DNA from: Arthrobacter sp. Y-9
GTDB lineage: Bacteria > Actinomycetota > Actinomycetes > Actinomycetales > Micrococcaceae
DNA: 64,000 bases
Reading direction: 5' to 3'
Assembly: GCF_029690065.1 (NCBI RefSeq)
Contig: NZ_CP121463.1
Coordinates: forward strand, 1,736,001 to 1,800,000
Made by a program: the position numbers and the translations under genes. Shown here one piece after another: positions 30,740 through 38,325 of this stretch (position 1 is its first letter; each line of letters begins with the position of its first letter). The notes under the pieces are model-generated. The model was not told the DNA's origin. It saw nothing but the letters and a program-made list of their open reading frames with translations, and did no database searches.

Positions 30740-31612
30740 TCAGAGCAAACCGTCACAGCCACCTTGAAGGGCCTGGGCCCGGTATTGTGCCGGGCTCAGG
30801 CCCTTCAGCGCTGTAGAGATGCGTTCGTGGTTGTACCAGTAGATGTACTCACGAATCTCGCCGGCGAGCTCTTCCCGACTGGCGAACTTCTCGCCGTGGA
30901 ACATTTCGGCCTTGATGTGGCCGAAGAAGTTCTCCGCCACGGCGTTGTCCAGGCAGTTGCCCTTGCGGGACATTGATTGTGTTGCCCCGGCCTTGGCCAG
31001 GAGACGGCCCCATGACTGGTGTTGGTGGTTCGTGCCCTGGTCGGAGTGCACGATGAGTTCCTGGTCTCCCCTCCGGGCTTTCAGGGCGGCTCGGAGGGAA
31101 TCGTTCGTCAGGTCCAGGGTGGGTGAGGTGCCGGTGGTGAATGCGATCACGGAGCGGTCAAACAAGTCGATGACCGGTGAGAGGTAGAGCCTGCCGTCGG
31201 GGAGGTTGAACTCGGTCACGTCAGTGACCCATTTCTGACCCGGCGCCTCAGCGGTGAAGTCGCGCTCGAGGACGTTGGGCGCAACCTTGCCAACTGAGCC
31301 TTGGTAGGAGTTGTAGAGCCGCCGTTTGCGGACCTTGCAGCGCAAGCGTAGCTGTCTCATCAGCACCAGCACGGTCTTCTTCGCCACTACCCAGCCCTGA
31401 CGGCTCAGCATCGTATGGATACGCCGGTGCCCGTAACGGCCCCGAGCCTGCTCAAAAGCTTCCCTGATAGCAACTTTGAGCTCGGCCTGCGGGTCAGGGC
31501 GTGCCATGCGGGCCTGATGATAGAAGTACGTGGACCGAGCCAGACCAGCCGCCTTCAGGAGCTCAGGCAGGGGATATTCGGCCTTGAGAGAGAACACGGC
31601 GCGAGCCTTCAC
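30740..31612 (-). CDS. IS3-family transposase OrfB (DDE catalytic domain)
   Basis: 290 residues with an rve integrase core. The catalytic residues are D in WVTDVTEF, D in VHSDQGTNH and E in DNAVAENFFG. The last two are separated by 35 residues, the DD(35)E pattern of IS3 elements. An HTH_21 region (GRYGHRRIHTML) precedes. It is expressed as an OrfAB fusion by -1 frameshifting in this family. The frame is intact, so the element may be active. The C-terminal tail (LQGGCDGLL) ends about 60 bases from the CDF gene, which converges on it. Confidence 0.93.
   Translation of the reverse strand: MKARAVFSLKAEYPLPELLKAAGLARSTYFYHQARMARPDPQAELKVAIREAFEQARGRYGHRRIHTMLSRQGWVVAKKTVLVLMRQLRLRCKVRKRRLYNSYQGSVGKVAPNVLERDFTAEAPGQKWVTDVTEFNLPDGRLYLSPVIDLFDRSVIAFTTGTSPTLDLTNDSLRAALKARRGDQELIVHSDQGTNHQHQSWGRLLAKAGATQSMSRKGNCLDNAVAENFFGHIKAEMFHGEKFASREELAGEIREYIYWYNHERISTALKGLSPAQYRAQALQGGCDGLL
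30765..30807. terminator. Hairpin inside the orfB 3' end facing the CDF gene
   Basis: Inverted repeat with 18-base arms and one G:T position (TGAAGGGCCTGGGCCCGG at 30,765 to 30,782; partner 30,790-30,807). It lies in codons for LKGLSPAQYRAQALQ. It may stop passenger transcripts from running into the transposase or the reverse, but no T run follows. Role uncertain. Confidence 0.4.
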
Positions 31613-32091
31613 CGATGCCCTTGAGCTCTCAAGGCCCGCACTTTTTTCAAGTAGGCCACTTCGGCCAGGAGCCTTGCATTCTCTTGTTGCAGGGCCTCTA
31701 GCTCTGTGAGCTGACGCGGAGGATTCTGGGGAGGGCGGCCTCTCTTCCTAGGTCGGAGACCTTCTTCGCCTTCCTGGCGGTAGCTGTTCACCCATTTCCG
31801 CACCAGGGTGGTGGAGGACAGGTCGTACTCAGTGGCGAGCTCTATGACGGTCCCATTTCCGCTGAGGAACCGCTGGACCACTTCCAGCTTGGTTTCAAAC
31901 GAGTGCTGCTGCTTCGTACGACGGCTCACCAACGCATCTCTACCATGGATCCGCCACCGCTGATACAGCTTCCTCACCGCGTGATAACTGACACCCAGCG
32001 AATGAGCAGCCGCGCGGCCTCCGATCCCATGCTCGAATAACTCCACAGCTTCAGTACGCTGGGACACCGTCAATGAACTCTGCGGATGCAT
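31609..32091 (-). CDS. IS3-family transposase OrfA (helix-turn-helix)
   Basis: About 160 residues with two HTH blocks (ELFEHGIGGRAAAHSLGVS and IELATEYDLSSTTLVRKWV) and a C-terminal leucine-zipper-like coil (ELEALQQENARLLAEVAYL), as in IS150-group OrfA. The ATG at 32091 has GGGGAG upstream; longer starts would run into the inverted repeat. The end overlaps orfB in the -1 frame. Confidence 0.9.
   Translation of the reverse strand: MHPQSSLTVSQRTEAVELFEHGIGGRAAAHSLGVSYHAVRKLYQRWRIHGRDALVSRRTKQQHSFETKLEVVQRFLSGNGTVIELATEYDLSSTTLVRKWVNSYRQEGEEGLRPRKRGRPPQNPPRQLTELEALQQENARLLAEVAYLKKVRALRAQGHR
31641..31647 (-). promoter_or_regulatory. Programmed -1 frameshift site A6G
   Basis: On the minus strand AAAAAAG lies in the codons for YLKKV of OrfA. 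Slipping back one base continues LKKSAGLESSRASVKARAVF into OrfB, giving a single OrfAB protein. Confidence 0.78.
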
Positions 32092-32127
32092 ACGAAAAAC
32101 TCCCCGGAAGACAGAACTGAATTTACT

Positions 32128-32151
32128 GTCCAACTTCCGGGGAGCAGTTCA
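32128..32151 (-). repeat. Right terminal inverted repeat of the IS3-type element
   Basis: Read on the minus strand it begins TGAACTGCTCCCCGGAAG and continues GTTGGAC. The TCA duplication follows. Confidence 0.9.
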
Positions 32152-32200
32152 TCATCCGGGAGCCCTCTCCTTTAAGGACGTCGTGCGCGGTGGTGTCCGC

Positions 32201-32482
32201 TCAGCCGTCGAAGCCCATGGAGAAGGCCTCGTCGAGGTCCTCCTTGGAATACGAACGGAAGGCGATGTGGGTCGTCGTGTGGACGACGGCGGGAACCTTG
32301 GAGAGACGGTCGGCGATGACATCCGCCAGGTCCTCGTGCTTGCCGACCTTCGCGATGGCGATCAGGTCCCAGTCGCCGGTGACCGAGTAGACCTCGGAGA
32401 TGCCCTCGATGGCCGCGATCTGCTGCGCGGATTCCGGGATGGAGGAGGTGTCCGTCTTGATGTGGACGAATGCGGTGATCAC
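32201..32482 (-). CDS. Stand-alone Lrp/AsnC ligand-binding (RAM) domain protein
   Basis: About 93 residues consisting only of the RAM domain of Lrp/AsnC regulators (ITAFVHIKTDTSSIPE, VYSVTGDWDLIAIAKV), with no DNA-binding domain. I take the GTG at 32482 because AGGAAGG lies 6 bases upstream. Such proteins bind amino acids and oligomerise. Its location beside trpD is conserved in relatives and suggests an amino-acid-related role, but function is unproven. Confidence 0.85.
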   Translation of the reverse strand: MITAFVHIKTDTSSIPESAQQIAAIEGISEVYSVTGDWDLIAIAKVGKHEDLADVIADRLSKVPAVVHTTTHIAFRSYSKEDLDEAFSMGFDG

Positions 32483-32532
32483 GGTGGGCCTTCCTGGTGT
32501 CACGTACCGGTGCTTGCTTTAGGGGAACTCTA

Positions 32533-32922
32533 TTACAGGGCCCGGCGCTTTGAACCCACGCGCACCGCCAGGAGCCAGATGGCACGCCAGCCGAGCAGGA
32601 CCAGCGCCAGGAACAGGGTGGCCACGATGATGAACGGGAGCACCACCACCTGACCGGTGAGAGCGCGCAGGATCATGCCGCCGATGAGGGAGCCCAGCCA
32701 GACGGAGACGCCCGCGGACCACAGACGGAGCGGCGCGCGCCAGACGCGGCCGGCGAGCCAGCCGATCAGCGCGCCGGCCAGGAACGGCCAGGCGGTGACG
32801 AAGACTCCCAGAACGCCTTGATCACGGTGGTGGGCGTCGCGACCGATCCCTGCGAACACGAGGATCAGTACGACGTCCAGGACGATCGCTGCGGTCAGGA
32901 TGGATTTGCTGGGGGAGTTCAT
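32533..32922 (-). CDS. DUF3054 domain-containing membrane protein
   Basis: Membrane protein of unknown function, 129 residues, with four hydrophobic segments (about 9-27, 39-58, 68-88 and 92-118). The motif FAGIGRDAHHRD is conserved in the actinobacterial family. It lies 24 bases downstream of rlmC on the same strand, probably one transcript with it. Confidence 0.85.
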   Translation of the reverse strand: MNSPSKSILTAAIVLDVVLILVFAGIGRDAHHRDQGVLGVFVTAWPFLAGALIGWLAGRVWRAPLRLWSAGVSVWLGSLIGGMILRALTGQVVVLPFIIVATLFLALVLLGWRAIWLLAVRVGSKRRAL

Positions 32923-32946
32923 CGCTGTCTTCCGGTGTCGGGGCGG

Positions 32947-34077
32947 TCAGGCTGCGCGGCGTTCGAGCAGCACCATGGTCTCGTAGTGGTGACTCTGGGG
33001 GAACATGTCCATGAGCCGGACTTTGACGGGGGAGAGGCCAGGCATCCGGGCGAGGTCCTTGGCAAGGCTCACCGCATTGCAGCTGGAATAGAGGACGTGC
33101 CGCACGCCGGAGTCCTCCAGCAGGGAGGCGAGCTCTGCGCCGAGTCCGCGCCGGGGCGGATTGACGATCACCATCTCCGGAAGTGCCGTCGCGTCCCGGA
33201 CGAACGAGGTCGCATCCGCTGCGAGAAACGCCATGCCGGGAAGATCGGCCTCCGCCGCACTCAGACGGGCGCTGGCGACAGCCTCGGCACTGACCTCGAT
33301 GCCGGTGACGTCCCTGCCGGGCCGCGCGGCGTGCAGAGCGAAGCCGCCGACTCCGCAGTAGAGGTCCCACAGTGTTGAAGGGTCGACCTCATCCACCCAG
33401 GCCGTGCCCTGCCGGTACAGCTCCCGGGCCACGGCGGTGTTGGTCTGGAAGAAACTGCGCGTGCGCAGGTGCAGTGTCAGGGCATCCAGACGCATGGGCA
33501 GCGACTCCTGAGCGGTGAGGATGATCTCCTCCTCGCCCTCCAGGGTCGCCTTATGTTCCGGGTGGATGTTGGCGGACACGACGACGGCGGCCGGCAGCGC
33601 CGCCTGGAGCCGCGGCAGGGCGTCCCGCAGCTGAGCGAGCTGCCGGGTGCTGCGGAGCACGAACCGGACCATGAGCTCGCCGTCGGGCGATTCCGTGAGA
33701 AGGAGGTACTTCAACTCTCCTTGGCGCCGCGGGACGTCGTAGGGAGTGAGGCCCGTGGCGCTGATGAAGTCGGCCAGAACCGGGAAGGCGGAGGTCAGGC
33801 CGGGGGAGCACAGTCCGCAGGCGCGGAGGTCCACACCGAGACCGTCGGTGTCGAGGATGCCCAGGGTGGGTGCTCCGGGATCGCCGGAGACCACCATTTT
33901 GGCCTTGTTCCGGAAACCGGCTTCCGCCGCGGCGAACGAGGGCAGCCAGTCGATGTCCGAGAAGGCACTGAGCTGCCGGCGCAGGTGCTGTTCCTTCCGC
34001 TGCACCTGGGTGGGATACGGCACCCCCATCTCCGTACAGGAGCGGCACGTCCCGGCGTCAAAGTAGTCACACTGCAT
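32947..34077 (-). CDS. rlmC: 23S rRNA (uracil(747)-C(5))-methyltransferase RlmC
   Basis: SAM-dependent m5U methyltransferase, 376 residues. N-terminal iron-sulfur cysteines are in MQCDYFDAGTCRSC, with a further CGLC near residue 88. The Rossmann SAM motif is DLYCGVGGFAL. NPPRRGLG and YSSCNAVSLAKDL contain the conserved Pro-Pro and catalytic Cys. The absence of a TRAM domain favours RlmC over RlmD. RBS GGAGGGG precedes the ATG. Confidence 0.92.
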   Translation of the reverse strand: MQCDYFDAGTCRSCTEMGVPYPTQVQRKEQHLRRQLSAFSDIDWLPSFAAAEAGFRNKAKMVVSGDPGAPTLGILDTDGLGVDLRACGLCSPGLTSAFPVLADFISATGLTPYDVPRRQGELKYLLLTESPDGELMVRFVLRSTRQLAQLRDALPRLQAALPAAVVVSANIHPEHKATLEGEEEIILTAQESLPMRLDALTLHLRTRSFFQTNTAVARELYRQGTAWVDEVDPSTLWDLYCGVGGFALHAARPGRDVTGIEVSAEAVASARLSAAEADLPGMAFLAADATSFVRDATALPEMVIVNPPRRGLGAELASLLEDSGVRHVLYSSCNAVSLAKDLARMPGLSPVKVRLMDMFPQSHHYETMVLLERRAA

Positions 34078-34166
34078 AGCCCCTCCAGTCTAGGTGGACG
34101 AGGTCGCCCCGATGGACACGCCTGAGGCCGGGGCCTCCTGTGCCCCGGCCTCGTGGTGTGGCCGAT

Positions 34167-34451
34167 TCAGTGACTGGTGCGATGTCCTGCGCCGCGGCCG
34201 CTGTGGCTGAAGAGTCCGAAGACGAAGAGGACGATCGCGGATCCGACGATCGCCAGGATCCACGTCTGGAGGCTCCAGAATCCGGCGAGGCCGACATTGA
34301 AGACGACGCCGCCGATCCAGCCGCCGAGAAGCGCGCCCACGACACCGAGGATCAGGGTGGAGACCCACCCTCCGCCGTGATCGCCGGGCATGATCATCTT
34401 CGCGATCGCACCGCAGATGAGACCCAGAATAAGGAATGCCACAAAGCCCAT
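34167..34451 (-). CDS. GlsB/YeaQ/YmgE family stress-response membrane protein
   Basis: 94 residues with three hydrophobic, Gly-rich helices (GFVAFLILGLICGAIAKM, STLILGVVGALLGGWIGG and LAIVGSAIVLFVFGL). This matches the transglycosylase-associated family linked to envelope or alkaline stress in other bacteria. The ATG at 34451 follows AAAGGTC. It stands alone. Confidence 0.87.
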   Translation of the reverse strand: MGFVAFLILGLICGAIAKMIMPGDHGGGWVSTLILGVVGALLGGWIGGVVFNVGLAGFWSLQTWILAIVGSAIVLFVFGLFSHSGRGAGHRTSH

Positions 34452-34606
34452 GACCTTTCCCCTTTTCCCTTGTTCTTGCTGGTACGTGGCGGGTGCCATG
34501 ACCTGCTTCCATTATCCGCCGTCTGCACTGCTTATACCAGGGCCTGTCAAGACCGGCCGGCGGCAGGGCGCAGAGGCACTTGACCAGGAATGTCAGTGCG
34601 GCTTGG

Positions 34607-34612
34607 CATAAT
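34607..34612 (+). promoter_or_regulatory. -10 element for the penicillin-binding lipoprotein gene
   Basis: CATAAT lies 7 bases before the GTG at 34620, with TTGACC at 34,580-34,585 as a possible -35 (a long 21-base spacer). It makes the upstream ATG codons at 34590 and 34611 unlikely starts. Confidence 0.45.
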
Positions 34613-34619
34613 GACGCTC

Positions 34620-36599
34620 GTGGGGAAATCAACGAAAACACTCAGTGTCCTGGCCGCTTCCGTCATCCTGCTCGGTTCACTGTCGGCGTGCGACGACGGG
34701 AAGAAGGGCGCTGAGTCCATCGCCCAGCAGCTGGCCGGCGGGCTCTCCGGCCTGAATGTCGCCTCCCTTCGGTTCGACGGCGTCGACGGCGCCGAGGCGG
34801 ACAAGAGGCTGAAGGCCATCGTGAAGGGACTGCCGGGCAGCAAGCCCGCGGTGAAGGTCGATTCCGTCACGGTGAACGGGGAGAAGGGGACCGCCAAGCT
34901 CTCCTTCGACTGGACGCTGTCCGGAGCGCACTGGAGCTATTCCACCGATGCCGATTTGAAGAAGAGCAACGGTGAGTGGGCGGCCCAGTGGAGCCCGGGC
35001 CTGATCGCACCGGACCTGAAGGACGGCGAGGTCCTGGAGACGTCCGGTCAGGCCGCACCGCGCGCGGACATTCTGGGCGCGGGAGGGAAAGTCCTGGTCA
35101 CCAACCGGCCGGTGGTGAATCTCGGCGTCGACAAGTCGCGGCTGAACGGCAAGGACGCCGGGGCGGCTGCTGAGCAGGTGGCACGTCTGGCCGATGTGGA
35201 TCCGGGTGTGTTCGCGGCGCAGGTGAAGGCGGCCGGCCCCCAGGGTTTCGTCACGGCGATCACGCTCCGTGCCGATTCCCCTGAAGCGAAGGCGCTCACC
35301 CCGGAGAAACTCGCGCAGATCCCTGGGGCCAGAACCGTCCCGGGAACTCTGCCCCTCGCCCCGACCCGCGGGTTCGCCCGCGCCGTCCTCGGCACCGTCG
35401 GAGAGGCAACCGCCGAGCAGGTGGAGAAGTCCAAGGGCCGGCTCAAGGCCGGGGACGTGACCGGTCTCGGCGGTCTGCAGGCCCGCTATGACGCTCAGTT
35501 GCGCGGGCAGGAGGGCGTGGTGGTCCGTGCGCAGCCCGTTGCCGCACCAGAGGGCGCGACGCCGAGCGATCCCTCCCAGGAGCAGGGCCGTGTCCTGTTC
35601 CAGGTGGAGGCCAAAGCGGGAACGCCCCTTAAGACGACCCTCGACCCCCGCCTTCAGACGTTGGCGGAGGACACCCTCAAGGACATCGCACCCGCCTCGG
35701 CGATCGTGGCCCTGCGGCCGTCGGATGGAGCCGTGCTGGCCGCCGCGTCCGGCCCCGGCAGCAACGGCTACAACACCGCCATGATCGGCCAGTACGCTCC
35801 GGGCTCGACCTTCAAAATCGTGGACTCGCTGGCGATGATCCGTAACGGGATGACCCCGGACAGCACGGTGTCCTGCACCGCCACTGCTTCCGTGGACGGC
35901 CGCACCTTCAAGAACGCTCCACTGTACCCCGCCTCGGAGGTCGGGACGATCCCGTTGCGGGAGGCGTTCGCGCACTCGTGCAACACGGCGTTCATCAACG
36001 CGAGGGACAAGGTCTCCCAGGCTCAGGTGAGCGCCGCGGCGCAGTCGCTCGGTGTCGGAGTGTCGTCTGATGCTCTGAACTTCGACGGATACCTGGGCTC
36101 GGTGCCCTCGTCGGCAGAAGGCACCGAACATGCCGCGTCCATGATCGGGCAGGGCAAGGTCCTGCTCTCGCCGCTCGCCGCTGCCGTGATGGCGGGGTCG
36201 GTGGGCAAGGGCGCGCCGGTGACGCCGCGTCTGGTGCTCACGTCACCGGGGGCTGCCGCCACGCCCGGTGCGACGGCGAGCAGCTCACCGTCCGCGCTTG
36301 CGACTGCGGCGCCGATCCAGAACCCGGTGACGCCGGCCGAATCGGTGAAGCTCAAAGATCTCATGCGCGCCGTGGTGACCTCGGGCCATGCCGGGTTCCT
36401 GGCGGATGTCCCGGGTGCCCCCGTGGGAGCGAAGACGGGCACCGCCGAGTTCGGCGCCGACAACCCGCCGAAGACGCACGCCTGGATCGTGGCGACGCAC
36501 GGGGATCTCGCCGTGGCGGTGTTCGTGGAAGACGGCGGGCTGGGCGCCGACACCAGTGGCCCGCTGCTGAAGAAGTTCCTGGTGGGAGCCGCCGGCTAG
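34620..36599 (+). CDS. Lipoprotein penicillin-binding protein with MecA_N-type domain
   Basis: Class B D,D-transpeptidase of about 659 residues. A signal peptide with lipobox (LLGSLSACDD) is followed by an NTF2-like MecA_N domain (about 30-130), then a PBP dimerisation region. The transpeptidase domain carries SxxK in APGSTFKIVD, SxN in AHSCNTAF and KTG in GAKTGTAEF. A Pro/Ala/Ser-rich insertion lies near 570-590. Domain order resembles MecA/PBP2a and actinobacterial PBP lipoproteins; low beta-lactam affinity is possible but not shown. No FtsW/RodA partner is near. Confidence 0.9.
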   Translation: MGKSTKTLSVLAASVILLGSLSACDDGKKGAESIAQQLAGGLSGLNVASLRFDGVDGAEADKRLKAIVKGLPGSKPAVKVDSVTVNGEKGTAKLSFDWTLSGAHWSYSTDADLKKSNGEWAAQWSPGLIAPDLKDGEVLETSGQAAPRADILGAGGKVLVTNRPVVNLGVDKSRLNGKDAGAAAEQVARLADVDPGVFAAQVKAAGPQGFVTAITLRADSPEAKALTPEKLAQIPGARTVPGTLPLAPTRGFARAVLGTVGEATAEQVEKSKGRLKAGDVTGLGGLQARYDAQLRGQEGVVVRAQPVAAPEGATPSDPSQEQGRVLFQVEAKAGTPLKTTLDPRLQTLAEDTLKDIAPASAIVALRPSDGAVLAAASGPGSNGYNTAMIGQYAPGSTFKIVDSLAMIRNGMTPDSTVSCTATASVDGRTFKNAPLYPASEVGTIPLREAFAHSCNTAFINARDKVSQAQVSAAAQSLGVGVSSDALNFDGYLGSVPSSAEGTEHAASMIGQGKVLLSPLAAAVMAGSVGKGAPVTPRLVLTSPGAAATPGATASSSPSALATAAPIQNPVTPAESVKLKDLMRAVVTSGHAGFLADVPGAPVGAKTGTAEFGADNPPKTHAWIVATHGDLAVAVFVEDGGLGADTSGPLLKKFLVGAAG

Positions 36600-36609
36600 A
36601 GGCCGGGAT

Positions 36610-37104
36610 TCAGTCCAGCTCGAGCTTCATGCCCACGTGGCTCGCCACGAACCCCAGGCGCGCGTAGAACCGCTGAGCGTCCGTTCTGCGGGCATCGGTC
36701 GTGAGCTGGACGAGCCCGGCGCTGTTGAGGCGGCCGACCTCCGTCGCCCAGCCGATCATGGCCGAGCCCACTCCCTGTCCCCGCAGCGAGCGGGAAATGC
36801 GGACGCCTTCGATGTTGAGTCGGAGGCGTCCACCCCGGGAGATCCCCGGGATCAGGCTCAACTGCATCATTCCGACCACGGCGCCGTCGGCATCCTCGAC
36901 GACCGCGAGGAACTGTGCCGGATCAGCGTCGACCGCTTCGAAGCCGCGGAGGTAGGCGCCGTCGTCGTGTCGTTCGCGCGTCTGGCCCAGCATGTCGTCA
37001 TGCAGCAGCTCGACCAGCGCCGGCAGGTCGTCACGGACGGCCTTGCGGATGGTGCATCCTGGGGCGAGATCGGCGGGCGGCAGCACAAGGGGAGTGGGAT
37101 TCAT
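36610..37104 (-). CDS. GNAT family N-acetyltransferase
   Basis: 164 residues. The acetyl-CoA motif A is VRISRSLRGQGVGSAMIGW, and motif B includes AQRFYARLGFVASHVGMKL. The ATG at 37104 fits the family N-terminus. The acceptor is unknown. It converges closely on the PBP gene. Confidence 0.87.
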   Translation of the reverse strand: MNPTPLVLPPADLAPGCTIRKAVRDDLPALVELLHDDMLGQTRERHDDGAYLRGFEAVDADPAQFLAVVEDADGAVVGMMQLSLIPGISRGGRLRLNIEGVRISRSLRGQGVGSAMIGWATEVGRLNSAGLVQLTTDARRTDAQRFYARLGFVASHVGMKLELD

Positions 37105-37148
37105 GTCCCCAGGGTACTGGTGGTCTCGGTAGTGGCGCGTTCGGGCCG

Positions 37149-37748
37149 TCAGTGGGCGGCAAGTGCCCAGGCTGCCACCAACGGAGCGACAGTGACCGCG
37201 AGGATGAAGAGTCGTTCGCACAGGCCGAAGAGCCGGCGTCGCAAGGGGCGGATCAGCAGGGCGATGACCAGTGCCACTAGAGAAATCGCGGCAAACGTGT
37301 TCAGGACGTCAAGCGCCGCGACGGCGCCCGGCGGGCCGCCGATCAGGCGGCCCAGTGGGCCGATGGTCGAGTAGGCGAGGGTGAACCATGCGATCGCGAG
37401 GAGCAGGTGGATCCTCCCTCGTGTCGTGACGGAGGTGCCGGACCGGTCGGTGGGGACGAACGGCATCACCGCCAAGAGCACCCCGAGCCCGAGCAGCCAG
37501 CCTCCCAGTGCGAGGTCCGCGCGGCCGGCCCCGGACAGCACTGCCGCGCCGAGCGAGAGCCAAGCGGCGGCCGCGGCCCACGACGCCAGCCCGGCGAGCA
37601 GGCGGGTGCTCCGCGCGGGTGAGGCCGCATAGTCGCTCACGGTGTCGCGCACGGGATGAATTCCGCCGGGAGAGACGTGCAGGAGCAGGAACAGCAGGAG
37701 CCGCAGTGCGAACAGCACTGTTGCCGCGGTGGCCAGAAAATGCGTCAT
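37149..37748 (-). CDS. DUF998 family membrane protein
   Basis: 199 residues with about six hydrophobic segments and the HPVRDTVSDYA motif near residue 31 that marks DUF998-type proteins. It is probably the target of the divergent MerR regulator, because its promoter has a MerR-type 19-base spacer. Function unknown. Confidence 0.8.
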   Translation of the reverse strand: MTHFLATAATVLFALRLLLFLLLHVSPGGIHPVRDTVSDYAASPARSTRLLAGLASWAAAAAWLSLGAAVLSGAGRADLALGGWLLGLGVLLAVMPFVPTDRSGTSVTTRGRIHLLLAIAWFTLAYSTIGPLGRLIGGPPGAVAALDVLNTFAAISLVALVIALLIRPLRRRLFGLCERLFILAVTVAPLVAAWALAAH

Positions 37749-37788
37749 GGTGGGTTCCTCGGATTCGAAGGCTGACGTGTCGGAACCG

Positions 37789-37819
37789 ACGCTAAACTTT
37801 CAAGTAACTTGAAGGTCAA
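37789..37819 (-). promoter_or_regulatory. MerR-type promoter and operator of the DUF998 gene
   Basis: On the minus strand TTGACC (-35) and TAGCGT (-10) are 19 bases apart. The spacer is filled by a dyad, TTCAAGTTACTTGAA. A 19-base spacer with an internal palindrome is the hallmark of promoters activated by MerR proteins through DNA untwisting. Confidence 0.7.
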
Positions 37820-37828
37820 GGGGGAGCC

Positions 37829-38188
37829 GTGAAGATCAGCGAACTGGCCCGTCGGACAGGACTGGCGCCGTCGGCGATCCGTTTCTACGAGGACCGGGAC
37901 ATGTTCAGTCCTGGCCAGGTGAACCGGCTGGCCAATGGCTACCGCGACTACACCCCACAGGCGCAGCGCAGGGTGGAACTGATTCTCGCGGGCCGGGCGG
38001 CCGGGTTCTCGCTGACGCAGATGCGGGAGCGCATGACGCATTGGGAAACCATGAGCGACGGCGAGCGTGCGGCACTTCTCGAGGAACAACTCGCGGTCAT
38101 CGACGGGCGGCTGCGAGAACTCACGAGCGCCCGCGCCACCGTGCGGGACGCGTTGGAGACGCTGCGGGGGAGAGGCGCCGCCCAGTAG
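37829..38188 (+). CDS. MerR family transcriptional regulator
   Basis: 119 residues. The N-terminal winged helix ISELARRTGLAPSAIRFYED is diagnostic, and a coiled-coil dimerisation helix follows (about 75-110). There is no Cys-rich metal site, so a small organic or redox-independent signal is more likely. GTG start with GGGGGAG upstream. It shares the 80-base divergent promoter region with DUF998. Confidence 0.87.
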   Translation: MKISELARRTGLAPSAIRFYEDRDMFSPGQVNRLANGYRDYTPQAQRRVELILAGRAAGFSLTQMRERMTHWETMSDGERAALLEEQLAVIDGRLRELTSARATVRDALETLRGRGAAQ

Positions 38189-38325
38189 TGGCGTCCGGAG
38201 GACTGCTGGCGCGAGAACCTGAAGCGGCCGCTTCCATGCCATACTCGGGTTCATGTCGATGAAGAAGGACCTGGGATGCCTGTTCGCATCCCAGTTCGGC
38301 AGCATAGCTCCGAGTGGCCGAATCC

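Larger units (their letters stand above)
29382..32151. mobile_element. IS3-family element (IS150-group-like) carrying metal-resistance passenger genes
   Basis: About 2770 bp bounded by 24-bp inverted repeats that match at 23 positions and flanked by a 3-bp direct repeat TCA (29,379-29,381 and 32,152-32,154). It contains orfA and orfB on the minus strand, with an A6G slip site between them. It also holds two passenger genes on the plus strand, an ArsR-type sensor and a CDF transporter. Ordinary IS3 elements are 1.2-1.5 kb, and no second inverted repeat is found near 30.7 kb where a canonical end would be expected. The passengers are therefore inside the transposing unit. Confidence 0.82.
29364..32169 (+). 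terminator. Former trpD/lrp terminator, arms separated by IS insertion
   Basis: The left arm at 29,364-29,376 (GAGAGGGCTCCCG) and the right arm at 32,157-32,169 (CGGGAGCCCTCTC) are perfect complements. They now lie 2.8 kb apart, one on each side of the IS element. Removing the element and one TCA copy restores a 13-bp stem with a 7-base loop followed by CTTT. The original hairpin lay between the convergent trpD and lrp genes and may no longer terminate. Confidence 0.8.

Noticed and set aside
30680-30740. A canonical IS3 left end between the CDF gene and orfB
   Set aside because: No sequence like the 24-bp inverted repeat is present here. The only matching partner of the right end is at 29,382, where the target duplication also lies.
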